This document shows positions 34,330 to 45,939 of a DNA stretch of 64,000 bases, in pieces. Every line of letters begins with the position of its first letter. Position 1 is the stretch's first letter. Below the pieces are notes generated by a model. That model saw nothing but the letters and a program-made list of their open reading frames with translations. It was not told the origin of the DNA and ran no database searches. The stretch is taken from assembly GCF_905220415.1 (NCBI RefSeq), contig NC_059553.1:2070501-2134500 (forward strand), read 5' to 3'. The translations under genes and the position numbers were made by a program. This DNA comes from Colias croceus (Eukaryota; Arthropoda; Insecta; Lepidoptera; Pieridae).

Positions 34330-37300
34330 TCATCTATCATTTTTCTTGGCTGGTAAAAATAACGTCAACGAAGTAATACCTGAAACAGAGAATAACTTTA
34401 ACTATCCTAAAAAATCATTAATAAAAAACAATTGTTGTGGAAAAACAAAAAATAGCAAAGACCAACAAATAAGAAAAGATATACAAGTTCATAGGGACAT
34501 AGGCAATCAAAATTTTCGACGGACACATAGCCTCTTATAACATTAATCAATATAATCGTTATAAATACTTACCAAATAAAAGGGATGCCAAAGAAAATAG
34601 TGGTACAACACATCCAATGTTGAGCAATATTGGAAACATGACATTCCCAAATAAGGTCCCAGTGCGACCCGACATCATAATGAAACTCATTGCTAGCGAC
34701 CTGCAAATTAATAATGCTTTACTTATGTGTAAATACATACGGCGTTCCACAGGGGTCTTTTAATGGTCCAGTGTTATTTCTAACTTATATTATTAATGTT
34801 ATAACATAAATAATATCTCCGTGTATGCTGTTTTGTACATAATAATATAACGGAGATATAAAAAGCGTTGGAAACATACGTAACATATTATGTAGATATT
34901 GAAAGCAGGAAACAGGAAAAAAACAAAATAATATCAAAATAATTTACAAAAGTAGCAATTAAGTGTATCTATAATATAAAATAAAGAAATAGATTCCGTT
35001 TGTAATATGAATCGTTTATACGTATAATTAAATATTTGTGTTAAGAAGATCTGAAATTGAATCTCGCATTAATTAAACAACTCAAGTAACAAAAATACTC
35101 GCACTCGCCTGCAACTAGTTGGAAAGTACTCCAGAACCATAGCCTGAGTAAGACTTATCATTGCCCTGGCAGCTGATACATCAGTTGAGAATAATGATAC
35201 CAGCGCTGTTTTAGACGCTGCCCATCGCAAACCAACTGTACAACCCGTTGAAATCAAGCCACAAATTATAAGCAAGTTCTTTTTTCCCATTTTATTCACA
35301 AGCAAGCTTGTAATTATGTTAGGCAGGAAACAAATACAGCCCAGTATGACAGAATTCAAATAGGTTTCAGTACCGCTGCGTACCTGGGAACAGTAATGGT
35401 GTATTACGTGATATTTATTGTACGAATAAAATATAGTGTTTTGTGGAAATAAGTTTTACTCGATACATTATATTTTCGTATTATACATATAATCATCGAC
35501 TAGATACTAGATAAGCAGCACAATAAAGAGTTTAAATAAATAAATATATTCATTGTATTTTGTTAGATATTGAGACTGTCTGGTGATTACCTAAGGTGCA
35601 AAATTTTAACAGATTTTTTATCGTATACATAATATCAGAATATCTCACTTCATTCAGTAACTGAATGTGTAAATTACAATTATATTTATTCGTTTCAAAT
35701 TAGCATAAAAGTGTTTAAAGTTTCACAGTCTGTTATTGAGTTAATATTAACATGAATTAAATAGTCAAAAATTACTTACAGGAACACATGTTGCTGTAGT
35801 ATTTGTCACTAAATCTCTAAGGTCCGAAGTGTATTCATCTAACATAAAACAGAAGTCTTCAGAACCGTCGTGACGGTAATTTTCAACGATTGTCGATAAT
35901 TGAGGAAACCATAGTCTTAAAACGTTGTATCTATGAAATTAAATGATGAAAATAAAATTAAAATATTATAATATGGTCTATAAGTTTCTATCAATTTTAA
36001 TTCTTCATATCATAATATCAATAAAAAGTTTATTAACATGAGCAACAGAACCTAATAATATAAAGATTCCCAGTATCGATACTTATATTGAAAATAACAC
36101 CATAACTTTATATAAATTCACGGAAGATTGATGATGTTGTATAAATAAAATCGATCAATAATTTATGTGTCCCGTAAAGGGTCCTTTCTATCCACTTTTC
36201 ATCAACACCGAATAGAAATACAAAATTATATGTATAGCCAATGTATTCTAAAAGCTCAATATACCCTTAAAAATCGTGAAACTTACTGCTGCATTGTAAA
36301 AAAGTTGATTGAACAAAAGAAAATAAGATAAAGCAACAAGGGCTTTTGAAATATTGGCTTCATGTTCTCCAAACCCGCAGACAATTTCTCTCTTATGCTC
36401 ATGTTGCTTTCTTCGATTTGAAAATCTTGTTTCGCTTTATCTTTCCACAAATTAGCATACTGTAAAGAAACATGAATGAACATGTAAATGTGGTAAATAT
36501 TTTAATACTAGCTTTCCGCCCGCGGCTTCGCCCGCGTTTTCAAAGAAAAACGCGTTCCCGTAGGATTTCCGGAATAAAAACTATCCTATGTCCTTCCTCG
36601 GGTTTCAAAATATCTCTATACCAAATTTCATGCAAATTGGTTCAGTAGTTAAGGCGTGATTGAGTAACAGACAGACAGACAGAGTTACTTTCGCACGACG
36701 AAATTGTTAACAATTTGAGGAATGTAAATATGAAAATATTAGTACTGAAAATTGTTTGTCGGTATTCAGAAGCAGTAAAACATTTTGCTACGATCTAAGA
36801 GTTCCAGCAGTAAATTCTTGCATGTAACCTTAAAAGTTTCCGCAGTTCTTCCCGTATTTTCGGTGTACAGTTGAATGAGCACGCTCCTGGCTTCCTCGTA
36901 TTTGTGCCGAGTTACCAAATATTTGGGACTTTCCGGAATAAATGTATAAAAAATTGTTGCGAACAACGACCAAGATGATACAATCAAGAGATAGTAGTTC
37001 CAAGTGTGGAGAACTGTAAAAAAGTGATATTATCCTGATAGTATATTATACATAGTTTCTTTGATGGAAGGAAATATTTCACATTATACAGAGTGTCCCA
37101 GCAACAGTATACTAAGCCCCAAGGAGGTTATAGTTTTGCATACGCTGATTACGTAAAAAATAATTATAAAATTCCAGTCGAATTTTTTTTGACAATAGAT
37201 GAATTCTTAAAACTCTATAATATGTACAGCCCTAACAAGCAACTCGCTCAACTTTGCTACCCGCACGTGTGCTATCGTTTAAGATTATGTTTTCATAGAC

Positions 37301-40300
37301 GAAATGCTCACATAAGCGAAGCGGTATATGCCGGCTGCGCGAAGATAGAGAAGAAAACATGAATTTTCAGGAAAAATTGAGCAAAAAATTTTTGACGTAA
37401 TTTTGTTGTTTAAGTATTTTTTTCGTGATCAGTGTATGCAAAACTACAAGTTCCTTCGCGCTTAGTATACCAATAGTGAGACACCCTGTATTTTAACAAT
37501 GTGCCTGAATAATATATCGTTTTAAAAGCTTTTAGCGTGCTTTGAACAAATAAGCAATTTAACTTAGCTGTTGCAGCAATATTGTATTAAAACAAGCCTT
37601 TAAGATTCTTAGAAATCAATTAATGCAAAAGTTAATTTAAAATAATATTAACACATCGTTGTAATACATTTTTCTTGTGAATTGTGTGTTTATTAACAAT
37701 AATACATTTTTCTTTAACCTTTAGCATCTAATTAATTAGTAATAAGTTGGAAAATTACAAGAAATCCATTCAATCAGACGTCGTACGTAAACATTTAAAT
37801 TCATCACTACAAAATTACAAATTGAAAATACATTACCAAACATTCCGTTGAAATACGAATCTGTCCAATCAAAGGTTAGTATACCCCACGTAATAAATGC
37901 AAGTACAACTTGTCCAATTGCCACAAAAGAGGACTGAAATAACATAATCCGGTCTCTGATCCCTGGGTGGCATAGCTCAGAGGAGAGCGCTAGAAGTGGA
38001 CTAAATGACATCGCGGATCTGAAAATTGCAATGTAAATTGTGTTTTGAGCGTTTAAGTCAGTCGTGTTTAGTAGCAATCTGGGGATATGTTTTTTTTTAA
38101 GTGAAACTAATTTATCGGGGTTGGAAAAAAATTTAGTGTAACATTTTTTCGTTACGCGTGACATTTTTCCGTTACGCGCCATCTTTTTCTTATCCCTACC
38201 ACGCGTGATTCGACGTATTTCTTTAAAATTGCATAAAGTAAATTATTTTTTGAAAAATAAACGTCATAAAGAAGTTTCACTTCTTACGTGTGTAGTGTGT
38301 ACACTAGTACACGCACACATTTGTTTTTGGCTTGCTTCTGTTAGAGTTCGGTAAGCTAATCTGATTTTTGCTACACTTTTCGTAATTACTTACATACTAG
38401 CTGTGACCCACGGAATCATCCACAATTAATTGAGAAAAAAGTGTGATATTTTAATATAAACTTCCTCTATAAATATATTACAATAATGCATATTTTTATT
38501 TAGTACATACCTACCAGTACTACGTTAAATCAAACAAACTCTTCAGCTTTATAATATTCATTTAAATACTTGTTATCAATACATATAATAAAATTCTAGA
38601 AAAGCGGTGTCTGTACAATGAAAATATGGAAAAAAAAATTAGCAGGTGTTATTACTAAATCGACCCCAAACCCAAAACTGTAGTTAAAAAATTTTTTGTC
38701 TGTTTGTCTGTTTGTCTGTATGTTCGTGCACGCTAATCTCAGAAACGGCTTATCCGATTTAGATGCGGTTTTCACTAATATATTGGAGTAATCTTCATTT
38801 AACATTTAGTGTTTATTTCATGTCAATCGGTTCGTAAACAAAAAAGTTATGACCATTTAAGTATTCACGGCGAACATTTGCTAAGGCATTCTATTTATTG
38901 TACACTGTACCTACAGTGTACGATATAAGTTATCTGTTACAGTTATTCCTATAAATGTCCAGGTGATCATATCGAAAGTCCCCAAGGGTGGGGGGAGTGG
39001 GGTAAGCTGAAGTAGTAGGGGGGAAGGGGTTAAATTAGAATTATGTTTTTTTCTAGGTAAATTTTATACATAAAATGTCCTTTAAATTATGTCGTATTAT
39101 ATTTTTAACTCCCGACGCATAAATATGGGTGATAAGTGTTTGACAACTATATGTGTATAATATATGTTTGTACTACCGTAGCTCGCTAACAGGTAATCCG
39201 AATTTGATGCGGTTTTTTTGTTAGGCAGCATATTTTCAGACGCTGGTTCTTAGATAAAGTGTATCAAAATAGGTTCATCCATTTATTATATCTAGGTATA
39301 TGAGGTAAAAGTGAAATGAAAGTGAACGACCAAATGAAAGTAACAATAAGTCATATTTTATCGAAATCGGTTCATCCGTTTATTACATTTAGGGCACTTT
39401 AGGGGCGACAGTGGGTATAAATAAACCAAATGGAGCATCAAACGACAGGTTATGACGTGTACAATGTACATATAGGTACAATTAGATAATATGGTTTACA
39501 TCAAAATTGGTTCTGCCATTTACTAGGGGTGGAAAGGGAAGGGTTGAAAGTCTGTGAAAGAAGAGGAGATATGGGAGCGAGAGGATAGCCACACCCTGGA
39601 AATTTTGAACTCTACTCAAAGCCACATAGGCCTGGCCCTTGGAATTTTTTTTCTTAAATATACCACTTCTTTTGCCACATCAATATGATGAAGGAATGTA
39701 ATATGGAGGTACATTTGATAGTTCGGTCTCGCTCACTTGAAAATATTACATGAAAATAAGAAACCGAAGTTTAAAAATTTTAAAATTAAAAAAAAAATCC
39801 CAAAGCAACGAAGATAAAGGAATAAATCATTTTTCAAACTTCCCGACGATCTTAAAAATTAAGTACCATTATAAAAAAAATATTTATAGAGGTATATATG
39901 ATATATTATGATAATGTTGGCATGGCAGCCCCGACGACTTTGTTTTTTTTTTATAAATATTTAAAATGGTATTCATTTTTAAAGATCGTCGGGAAGTTTG
40001 TGAAATTATTTATTCCTTTTTCTATGCACTTTTCTTCGTTGCGTTGGGTTTTTTTTTTATTTAATTTTTATTGCACGGTCTAAACGGTTTAGTTACTACA
40101 GGCGTGAGACAGGAAAGATCTGATTTGGATTTGGTGCTGGATTTGATAAAAACTGAGTATCGATTAAGCTGATCAGTTGCTGCACGATACCTACATTGTT
40201 AATAACATCCATACAAGGAAGGAAGAAATTTGCTCGCCTCCCCCCTGGTGCTTAAAAATAATATGACATAATTTAAAAGAAATACGTAGAAAATTAATTA

Positions 40301-43231
40301 GGCATTTATTTTTTTTATTTTTTAGCTCAGTTCGGTAATAAATTTTACTATCAGTTCTTTTAATTATTTATGGTAGTACGTGTTTACTCAATAATTAATT
40401 AAATTAGTAACTACTATGCAGTCACTATTCCACGCGGACGAAGTCGCGGGCACAGCTAGTATTACATAAAAATAAACAAATATAAGTGAAATGAAATGAA
40501 ATACGTTTATTATGGATACAAAGATACAAAAAAAGTAAGTCATTCTTTAGTTTAAATTACATCCGCGAAACATACTAAATACCTTTCATTTCAATAATTC
40601 AATACAAACTTAAGTTTTAACCAATAAATCAGTACTTGTCCTAGCCAATAACATGGAACAGAAAACAAAATTAAAACCGAATTGTACGTCAATATAGTTG
40701 CAAGCCTTTTCCACGATCTGAATGCCTCATTGTACAATTTTTGTTGACACAATTCGCCCTCAAAAGCAATATCAGAAAGCCTTTGATCTACTAACGAATT
40801 TTAGCAATCACAAAGCTTTTGATCAACGAAATAATTAATGAAACAAAACAATTGCCTTTGAATTGGCTCAGACAATTACCTCAAATTGTTCATGATTGAT
40901 GGAGTCGATTATTTTTCACAACGATTTAATTACAATGTAATTAAAATTTTTGGCCCTTCGTGCCAACTCAGCTTGTTATTTTAAAAGTGATAATCACAAG
41001 ATTTCGAAGTTTAAACAAAAAAGGCACTAATTAATATTCCTTTGAATAATTATTATCAGCTCATCTATAAATATTATCTATACTAATATTATAAAGCTGA
41101 AGAGTTTGTTTGTTTGAACGCGCTAATCTCAGGAACTACTGGTCCGATTTGAAAAATTCTTTCGGTGTTAGATAGTCCATTTATCGAGGAAGGCTATATT
41201 ATATCATCACGCTAAGACTAACAGGAGAGGAGCAATGCGAGTGAAACCGCGGAGCACAACTAGTAACTAATAAATTATATAGAAAATACTTGCAGAAAGC
41301 CTTCGAAGAATTTCGATGTCACTAAAATATTATACGTCTGACTAAGAGCTGAAGTAATGGAAAATATAAAAAGGCCGCCAAATCCAATCAATAAAAACTT
41401 CTTTCGTCCAAATGTATCTGTTAGAAACCCGGCGACCAAGCAAGAAGCCATCATTCCTGTAATAAAATATTTATATAATGACTAGTGGTTCGCCCCGGCT
41501 TCGCCCGTGGTACCTACATGTTTACGTTTTTTTTCATAAAAACTATCCTATCTCTCAAGTTGGATCAAACTGCACATGGTGTGCGAATTTTATTATAATC
41601 GGTTAAGTGGTTTAGGAGTTCATTGAGGACAAACATTGTGACACGAGATTTATATATATTAAGATTATTAGGATCTTTTATAGCTCCAAATTTTATTGAC
41701 TGAATGAAACTTTTATAAGCGGTTTTATACCATCAAATTATACTACAATTCTTAAGTTTATCTTATTTTGTAGATATTTTTATAGTGTTATACTAAAGAC
41801 CGTTTAAGATAGTACATGCGCAAATGGTAGTTAATTAATTTAACTTTTGAGAAATAAATTTATTTAGCAGTGACTTTTAACTCTCGTACATATTACGTTT
41901 TAGGTAGGACAGGATAGTTCAATTCAGTTAATGTCAATTATAGTGTGATATTTTATAACATGAAACAATGCTACAGTTTAATAATACATAATTATTTCGT
42001 CCCTTTATTTGTAGCTTATATTGATTTCTTGGCCACAACCTTCTACATGTTAGGTTTTTTAATTCTTGAATTATCGAATAAAAAACCTATATCATATTTT
42101 CCATCGTAGTTTACAAAATTTAAACTATAGGGACAGACAGACAGTGAAAAGCGTTGTGTCTAATACTAAACAGACTATACAAATGTACATTAACTAACCA
42201 ACATACGGCATGGCATTTAGTAGTCCTTTTTCCAGCAAGTCCATATTTAAATCGCACTCAGCAACAGGCAGGATATATGGAGTAGTAGACGACATAACTA
42301 CCCCAGCTGTGTGTCCCAGGAATGATGCAAATAATAATCTAATATGAAACCTCCCAAAACCGCATTCCTTGAGCGCTAAATTTACTTCATCCATCGTTGT
42401 TCTGCTGTCTTGAGCTGAAATTCAGGGTTTTTTTACATTTTTTCATACTCAAACTCAATCATTTATTTATTCAATCAGACTTCTTTCACTTTCGAATCGT
42501 CATTACAATCATATTTTTAACATTTACCACCGATTCGGAAAGCCGAAAAGAAGAAATTTTGTACCTACATAATATATATTCATCGTTTTTTGTGGTGGCA
42601 ATAACAGATAAGAATCGTATGAGCACAGAATACTTAATAGTAGCTAACGTGATGAACATGAGCGTGATGTTGTGATTATTTATTTTATGATTATTTTAAT
42701 TATGTCATCAGAGGAGTAATACTAACGTTTAGTAATGCAGATATAAGGTATACAGGCAGGAGAGTCAGTTGTATGTGTTTGATTTGAGTGTATGGTAAAA
42801 GCATCGTTTATAATAATTATTTTATCTAAGGATACCAATGACAGTTATCGTCTCAAACAAACTATAAAAACAAAACTTAGTAACAGAAGTGATAGACTAT
42901 TTTGCCAGAAAGGTATCTAAAGAACAACAATCAAACAGAACATGCCTTATGAATGTTATGGCATACACGTGACTAAAAATGATGTAATATTGCCTGTGTA
43001 CCTAAATTCAATAAGATAATATTATGTATCATCCAAAACTATGATTTCGTCAAAACTCTCATCGTTAAGAGCTATCCATCCATTCCTATATAACACAAAC
43101 GCACATTAATTTATAACTATTTATAGAAATTTCCACGTACCTAGTGTAGACTTTATTTTATTACTAACATCGTGTAATAATATTGAATAATACGTACGAC
43201 TTTCAACATTATCTACATTTAAATCACCCAT
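34330..43231 (-). CDS. SV2-like MFS transporter, gene 4 (complete, 10 exons, GC donors)
   Basis: Exons: 43198-43231, 42199-42414, 41294-41456, 37837-38018, 36829-37013, 36287-36459, 35780-35930, 35109-35383, 34573-34700, 34330-34379. They join in frame to 1557 nt (518 aa plus TGA). The start is MGDLNVDNVESPQDSRTTMDE. Motif A is GFLTDTFGRKK; PESPK follows TM6; the TM7-TM8 loop is two codons shorter than in genes 1 and 3 and has its sequon at NTT; the tail is LFLPAKKNDR. Two introns need GC donors: exon 3 (CT|GCAAGT) and exon 8 (AG|GCGAGT). No GT keeps phase at either site. Exon 7 has a TAG acceptor. The start is chosen because phase and the PQD junction match genes 1 and 3. Likely a functional 12-helix transporter, substrate unknown. 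Confidence 0.85.
36508..36690 (-). mobile_element. Helitron-like element, 5' part decayed
   Basis: The minus strand ends GGGCGGAAAGCTAG. The body shares CAAATTGGTTCAGTAGTT-type sequence and an (ACAG)n run with 9860-10046. Intron 5 of gene 4. Confidence 0.55.
37089..37488. mobile_element. 400-bp MITE, CAGAGTGTCCCA ends, copy 1
   Basis: Inverted ends CAGAGTGTCCCA / GAGACACCCTG flanked by TA. A sister copy of the same 400-bp length lies at 47698-48097. It contains an 89-codon plus-strand open frame, partly kept in the sister but frameshifted there. Intron 4 of gene 4. Confidence 0.7.
38085..38335. repeat. Interspersed repeat, GGGGTTGGAAAAAAAT family, copy 1
   Basis: About 250 bp, including GTTACGCGCCATCTTTTTCT, and near the right end AAGAAGTTTCACTTCTTACG. 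A second copy at 51300-52130 is split by another insertion. Intron 3 of gene 4. Confidence 0.6.
38576..40459 (+). mobile_element. Long Helitron-like or composite element, ~1.9 kb
   Basis: The right end CGAAGTCGCGGGCACAGCTAG is of Helitron type. The left end near TCAATACATATAATAAAATT is a guess. The interior has TCTGTTTGTCTGTTTG and several TCGGTTCATCCGTTTATTA-like pieces. No replicase or helicase ORF. Confidence 0.4.
39782..40065. repeat. Foldback inside the 1.9-kb element
   Basis: AACTTCCCGACGATCTT (about 39838) is inverted as AAGATCGTCGGGAAGTTT (about 39980). Arms extend outward about 80 bp through GGAATAAAT / ATTTATTCC and CAACGAAG / CTTCGTTG. Confidence 0.6.
41077..41263 (+). mobile_element. 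Helitron-like element, 187 bp
   Basis: TCTATACTAATATTATAAAG to GCGGAGCACAACTAG. Lies in intron 3 of gene 4, about 30 bp from exon 3. Relatives: 29398, 59413, 60611. Confidence 0.65.
41482..41664 (-). mobile_element. Helitron-like element
   Basis: Minus strand TCTTAATATATATAAATC to GGGGCGAACCACTAG. Intron 2 of gene 4. Confidence 0.6.
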
Positions 43232-43579
43232 TTCATTAATATTCTCTAAAATATTGTCTCACGTCTCATCACACAAGATACAAAACGCTACTGCTTTATT
43301 TATGCTATTAATTATTATCTATAAGAAAAACCATTATATCATGACCTCTGAAAATATGAGATTGATTTTCATTCCCATTCATGGTGATACAAGAGGCAGG
43401 TCAAGTGAAATTGGTTATGGTTTATTGACGCAAGATAAAATGTTCATAGCACAGTTTCATTGTGTTTTGCTGAAACCGTATAAACATTATTAATTGGGGA
43501 GTTTCATTCCAAAGCCAATTAACAAAATGGTAGTATTATGGTGTTTTGTAATCAGTTATGAAATAGGCTTTATCTAGTA

Positions 43580-43783
43580 CTAGCTTTTCGCCCGCGTTTT
43601 CAAAGGAAAACCCGCAAAGTTCCCGTTCCCGTGGGATTTCTGGGATAAAACTTATCCTTTATGTTAATCCAAGTTACCCTCTATATGTGTGCTAAATTTG
43701 ATTATAGTTGGTTAAGTAGTTTATGCGTGAAAACCATACATACATACAAACCTTTCCTCTTTATAATATTATATTAGTATAGA
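43580..43783 (-). mobile_element. Helitron-like element
   Basis: Minus strand TCTATACTAATATAATATTA to GCGGGCGAAAAGCTAG. Lies upstream of gene 4. Confidence 0.6.
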
Positions 43784-44083
43784 TAATGTGTGATGCAAAG
43801 TCGAAAGTAATTGTATATAATTTATAACCAGGGGAAACGAGTTGGTAAGATTTGTTCAATAATAACCAGTACCAATAAATATATCCCTAAATCTGTCTGT
43901 ATAGTTCTTTAAATATTCTATAGAAATAAAGGTGACATAATATTTAAGGTTGTTTTTCTTTGTATTACCTATCTTGTAAAGCATGTAAACATTTTGATTA
44001 AAAATATGCGACAATTTTATTTGCTTTTTCCGCGAGGCGAAACTCGTTACCCTTTGTAACAAACGTCATGGATTAAATGCTTA

Positions 44084-44715
44084 AGCGCGTCACACACGGT
44101 GAAGATTTATCTTAAGATACTGTCACAGAATACATAATAGTAGCTAAACGCTACAGAACGGACACTCTCCGCCTCCCGCCAAAATTAAACACTTACCTCA
44201 CCCCGCACGATCAGACATGTTATGGTACCCATTTCCCCGCAAGGACGATACCAACGACGTCTTTAGACGAAACGCAACGAAGATTGACAACGTTAATCAA
44301 ATTGACTTAAAGCAATTTTATTATTTTGGATTTGTGATTATCGTTTTTCGTAGAAAATGGTTAGATATTGTGCTGTTTACGGATGTATTTCATCAGAAAA
44401 ACGCGAATTTTTTTTTATGCTAGTCACAAATGTGCCAACCATAAAGAGTTTACACACACATTTGCAGTCTCTACAGTGTGACTGTCAAAACTATAATTTT
44501 GTATGGAGTGTCCGGGGTGTGATACTGTAATATTTTATATTACACCCGAAATTTTGTGGGTCATTTGTAACAGGATGGCGGTTCTACAGGGGTACGTGGT
44601 ACGCAATGACAAAAAGAAAAATGATGGTCAGAACGCTGATACCGGATACCTTAAGATACTGTAATATAAAATATTACAGTATCTTAAGATAAATCTTCAC
44701 CGTGTGTGACGCGCT
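44084..44715. mobile_element. TIR element with TTA target duplication, carrying a THAP-like fragment
   Basis: Ends AGCGCGTCACACACGGTGAA and inverse, matching for about 40 bp. TTA at 44081-44083 and 44716-44718. An inner perfect foldback (CTGTAATATAAAATATTACAG) adjoins the right terminus. Confidence 0.7.
44357..44530 (+). pseudogene. THAP zinc-finger N-terminal fragment
   Basis: Opens MVRYCAVYGCISSEKREFFF. A start Met-Val followed by C-x4-C with small residues is typical of THAP domains (C2CH zinc fingers found in P-element-type transposases and in host proteins). The frame ends after 57 codons without the FHRFP, C..H or AVPTIF-like parts, so it is a fragment. It could be chance similarity. 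Confidence 0.4.
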
Positions 44716-45832
44716 TTATAAATTAACAGACGTCCATTCATGTTTAATAGCTATTCTTGCATAATAATTACCTACACATTCTTTGGGGGTTACCGGTAAG
44801 TCTTATTCTTTCCTAGCAGTTCTTATCCCAGTGTGGATAAGTGACTGCGCTGAGTACTGACTTACTCACTATTCTAACTACTACTCACTTATAATTCTAT
44901 GCTTTAAGCTTAAGCCTTTCTGAATTTACTTCGCCAAAAGATCTTAATATATTCCCTCATATATTTCTATATTCCTAGAAGTGATAATCTACATAGAATT
45001 TCCCAATTTAAGTCACATTTTACTCAGCAGAATCAACACGCAAAGCAGAATCTCCTTTGAATAATTACGGCGTCGTATTCAATTTCAGATGCATTTCGCC
45101 TTCTAAATTACAAAGGTTTTATTACTTTTGTATCAAAGGAGTATTTTAAGTAAATGATCCATCTACCTATCAAAGAATACATATACCTAGTTTGTATTAT
45201 TAAAATTAGAAGATAAGACTGTTTGTCTCGAGTTATAAAATTTGTTATAATTTTATCATAGTTATTTTAAGATGATTGGCGCAGTAGTGTCTGAATAATA
45301 TTAGACAGAATATTTTTATTACATAAATATTCGCGGCCCTCTTCACCCATCTTATTTCTACTACGAAGCCTGATGAAGTTTAATTTACTATGCTAGCCAA
45401 GTGCAGGTTGGAAGAGATATCAAACTTTTTCTTTCTAGGACATGAACCTACCCTATGTTTTTCTTTCACAGAATCGAGCACTCGAGAATTCGTAAAGGGA
45501 TCTAGAATATTTCTGTGTCATTTTTTGGAAGACGTCTATTCATTTATTATAGAAAATATTCAAAAAAGGCTTTCACTTACTGCAGAAAAAATACGACATG
45601 AAGCATAAGCTTTTTCATATTATGTAGCAATTATTTTTATTTACATAGAATTTGTTTACCAGATCTAGTTTCGAAGTTTTGTCAAGCAATATCGAAAAGT
45701 TTTTGTACTTATTTTATATCTAGAATATACATCATGCTTGAAAATAGTTCATTCGTAATAAATGAAAAAGTAATGAAAATTTCATAACCTTATGTTGTGA
45801 AAATAAAATACAGGATAGTTTATAAAAATGTA

Positions 45833-45838
45833 TTTATT
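45833..45838 (-). promoter_or_regulatory. Poly(A) signal of gene 5
   Basis: AATAAA on the minus strand, about 100 nt past the stop codon. Confidence 0.45.
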
Positions 45839-45939
45839 AATAATTTAAGGCTATATTTGACTTTTATACAAAACAATAATATAACACAAATAAAAATTAA
45901 CTTATTAAAAATGTAATAAATAGATATAATTTACAATTT

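Larger units (their letters stand above)
17333..35584. repeat. Segmental duplication unit B (~18 kb)
   Basis: Direct tandem copy of unit A. It contains gene 3, its upstream DNA and exons 8-10 of gene 4. It is longer than unit A because of copy-specific insertions, chiefly the 3.1-kb DDE element. Gene 3 exon 8 differs from gene 1 exon 8 at only 4 of about 91 residues, so the duplication is fairly recent. Confidence 0.8.
43232..45832. other. Spacer between genes 4 and 5
   Basis: About 2.6 kb. It contains a Helitron-like element and the THAP-bearing TIR element. The rest is AT-rich. A 72-codon open frame at 45390-45608 has fairly balanced composition (it includes FLEDVYSFIIENIQKRL) and could be a decayed coding fragment, but I do not recognise it. 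Confidence 0.4.

Noticed and set aside
39898..40083. 61-codon frame rich in Phe
   Set aside because: Lies in the arm of a foldback with poly-T runs.
45390..45608. 72-codon frame as a small gene
   Set aside because: No start context, neighbours or recognised domain; kept only as a possible decayed fragment in the spacer entry.
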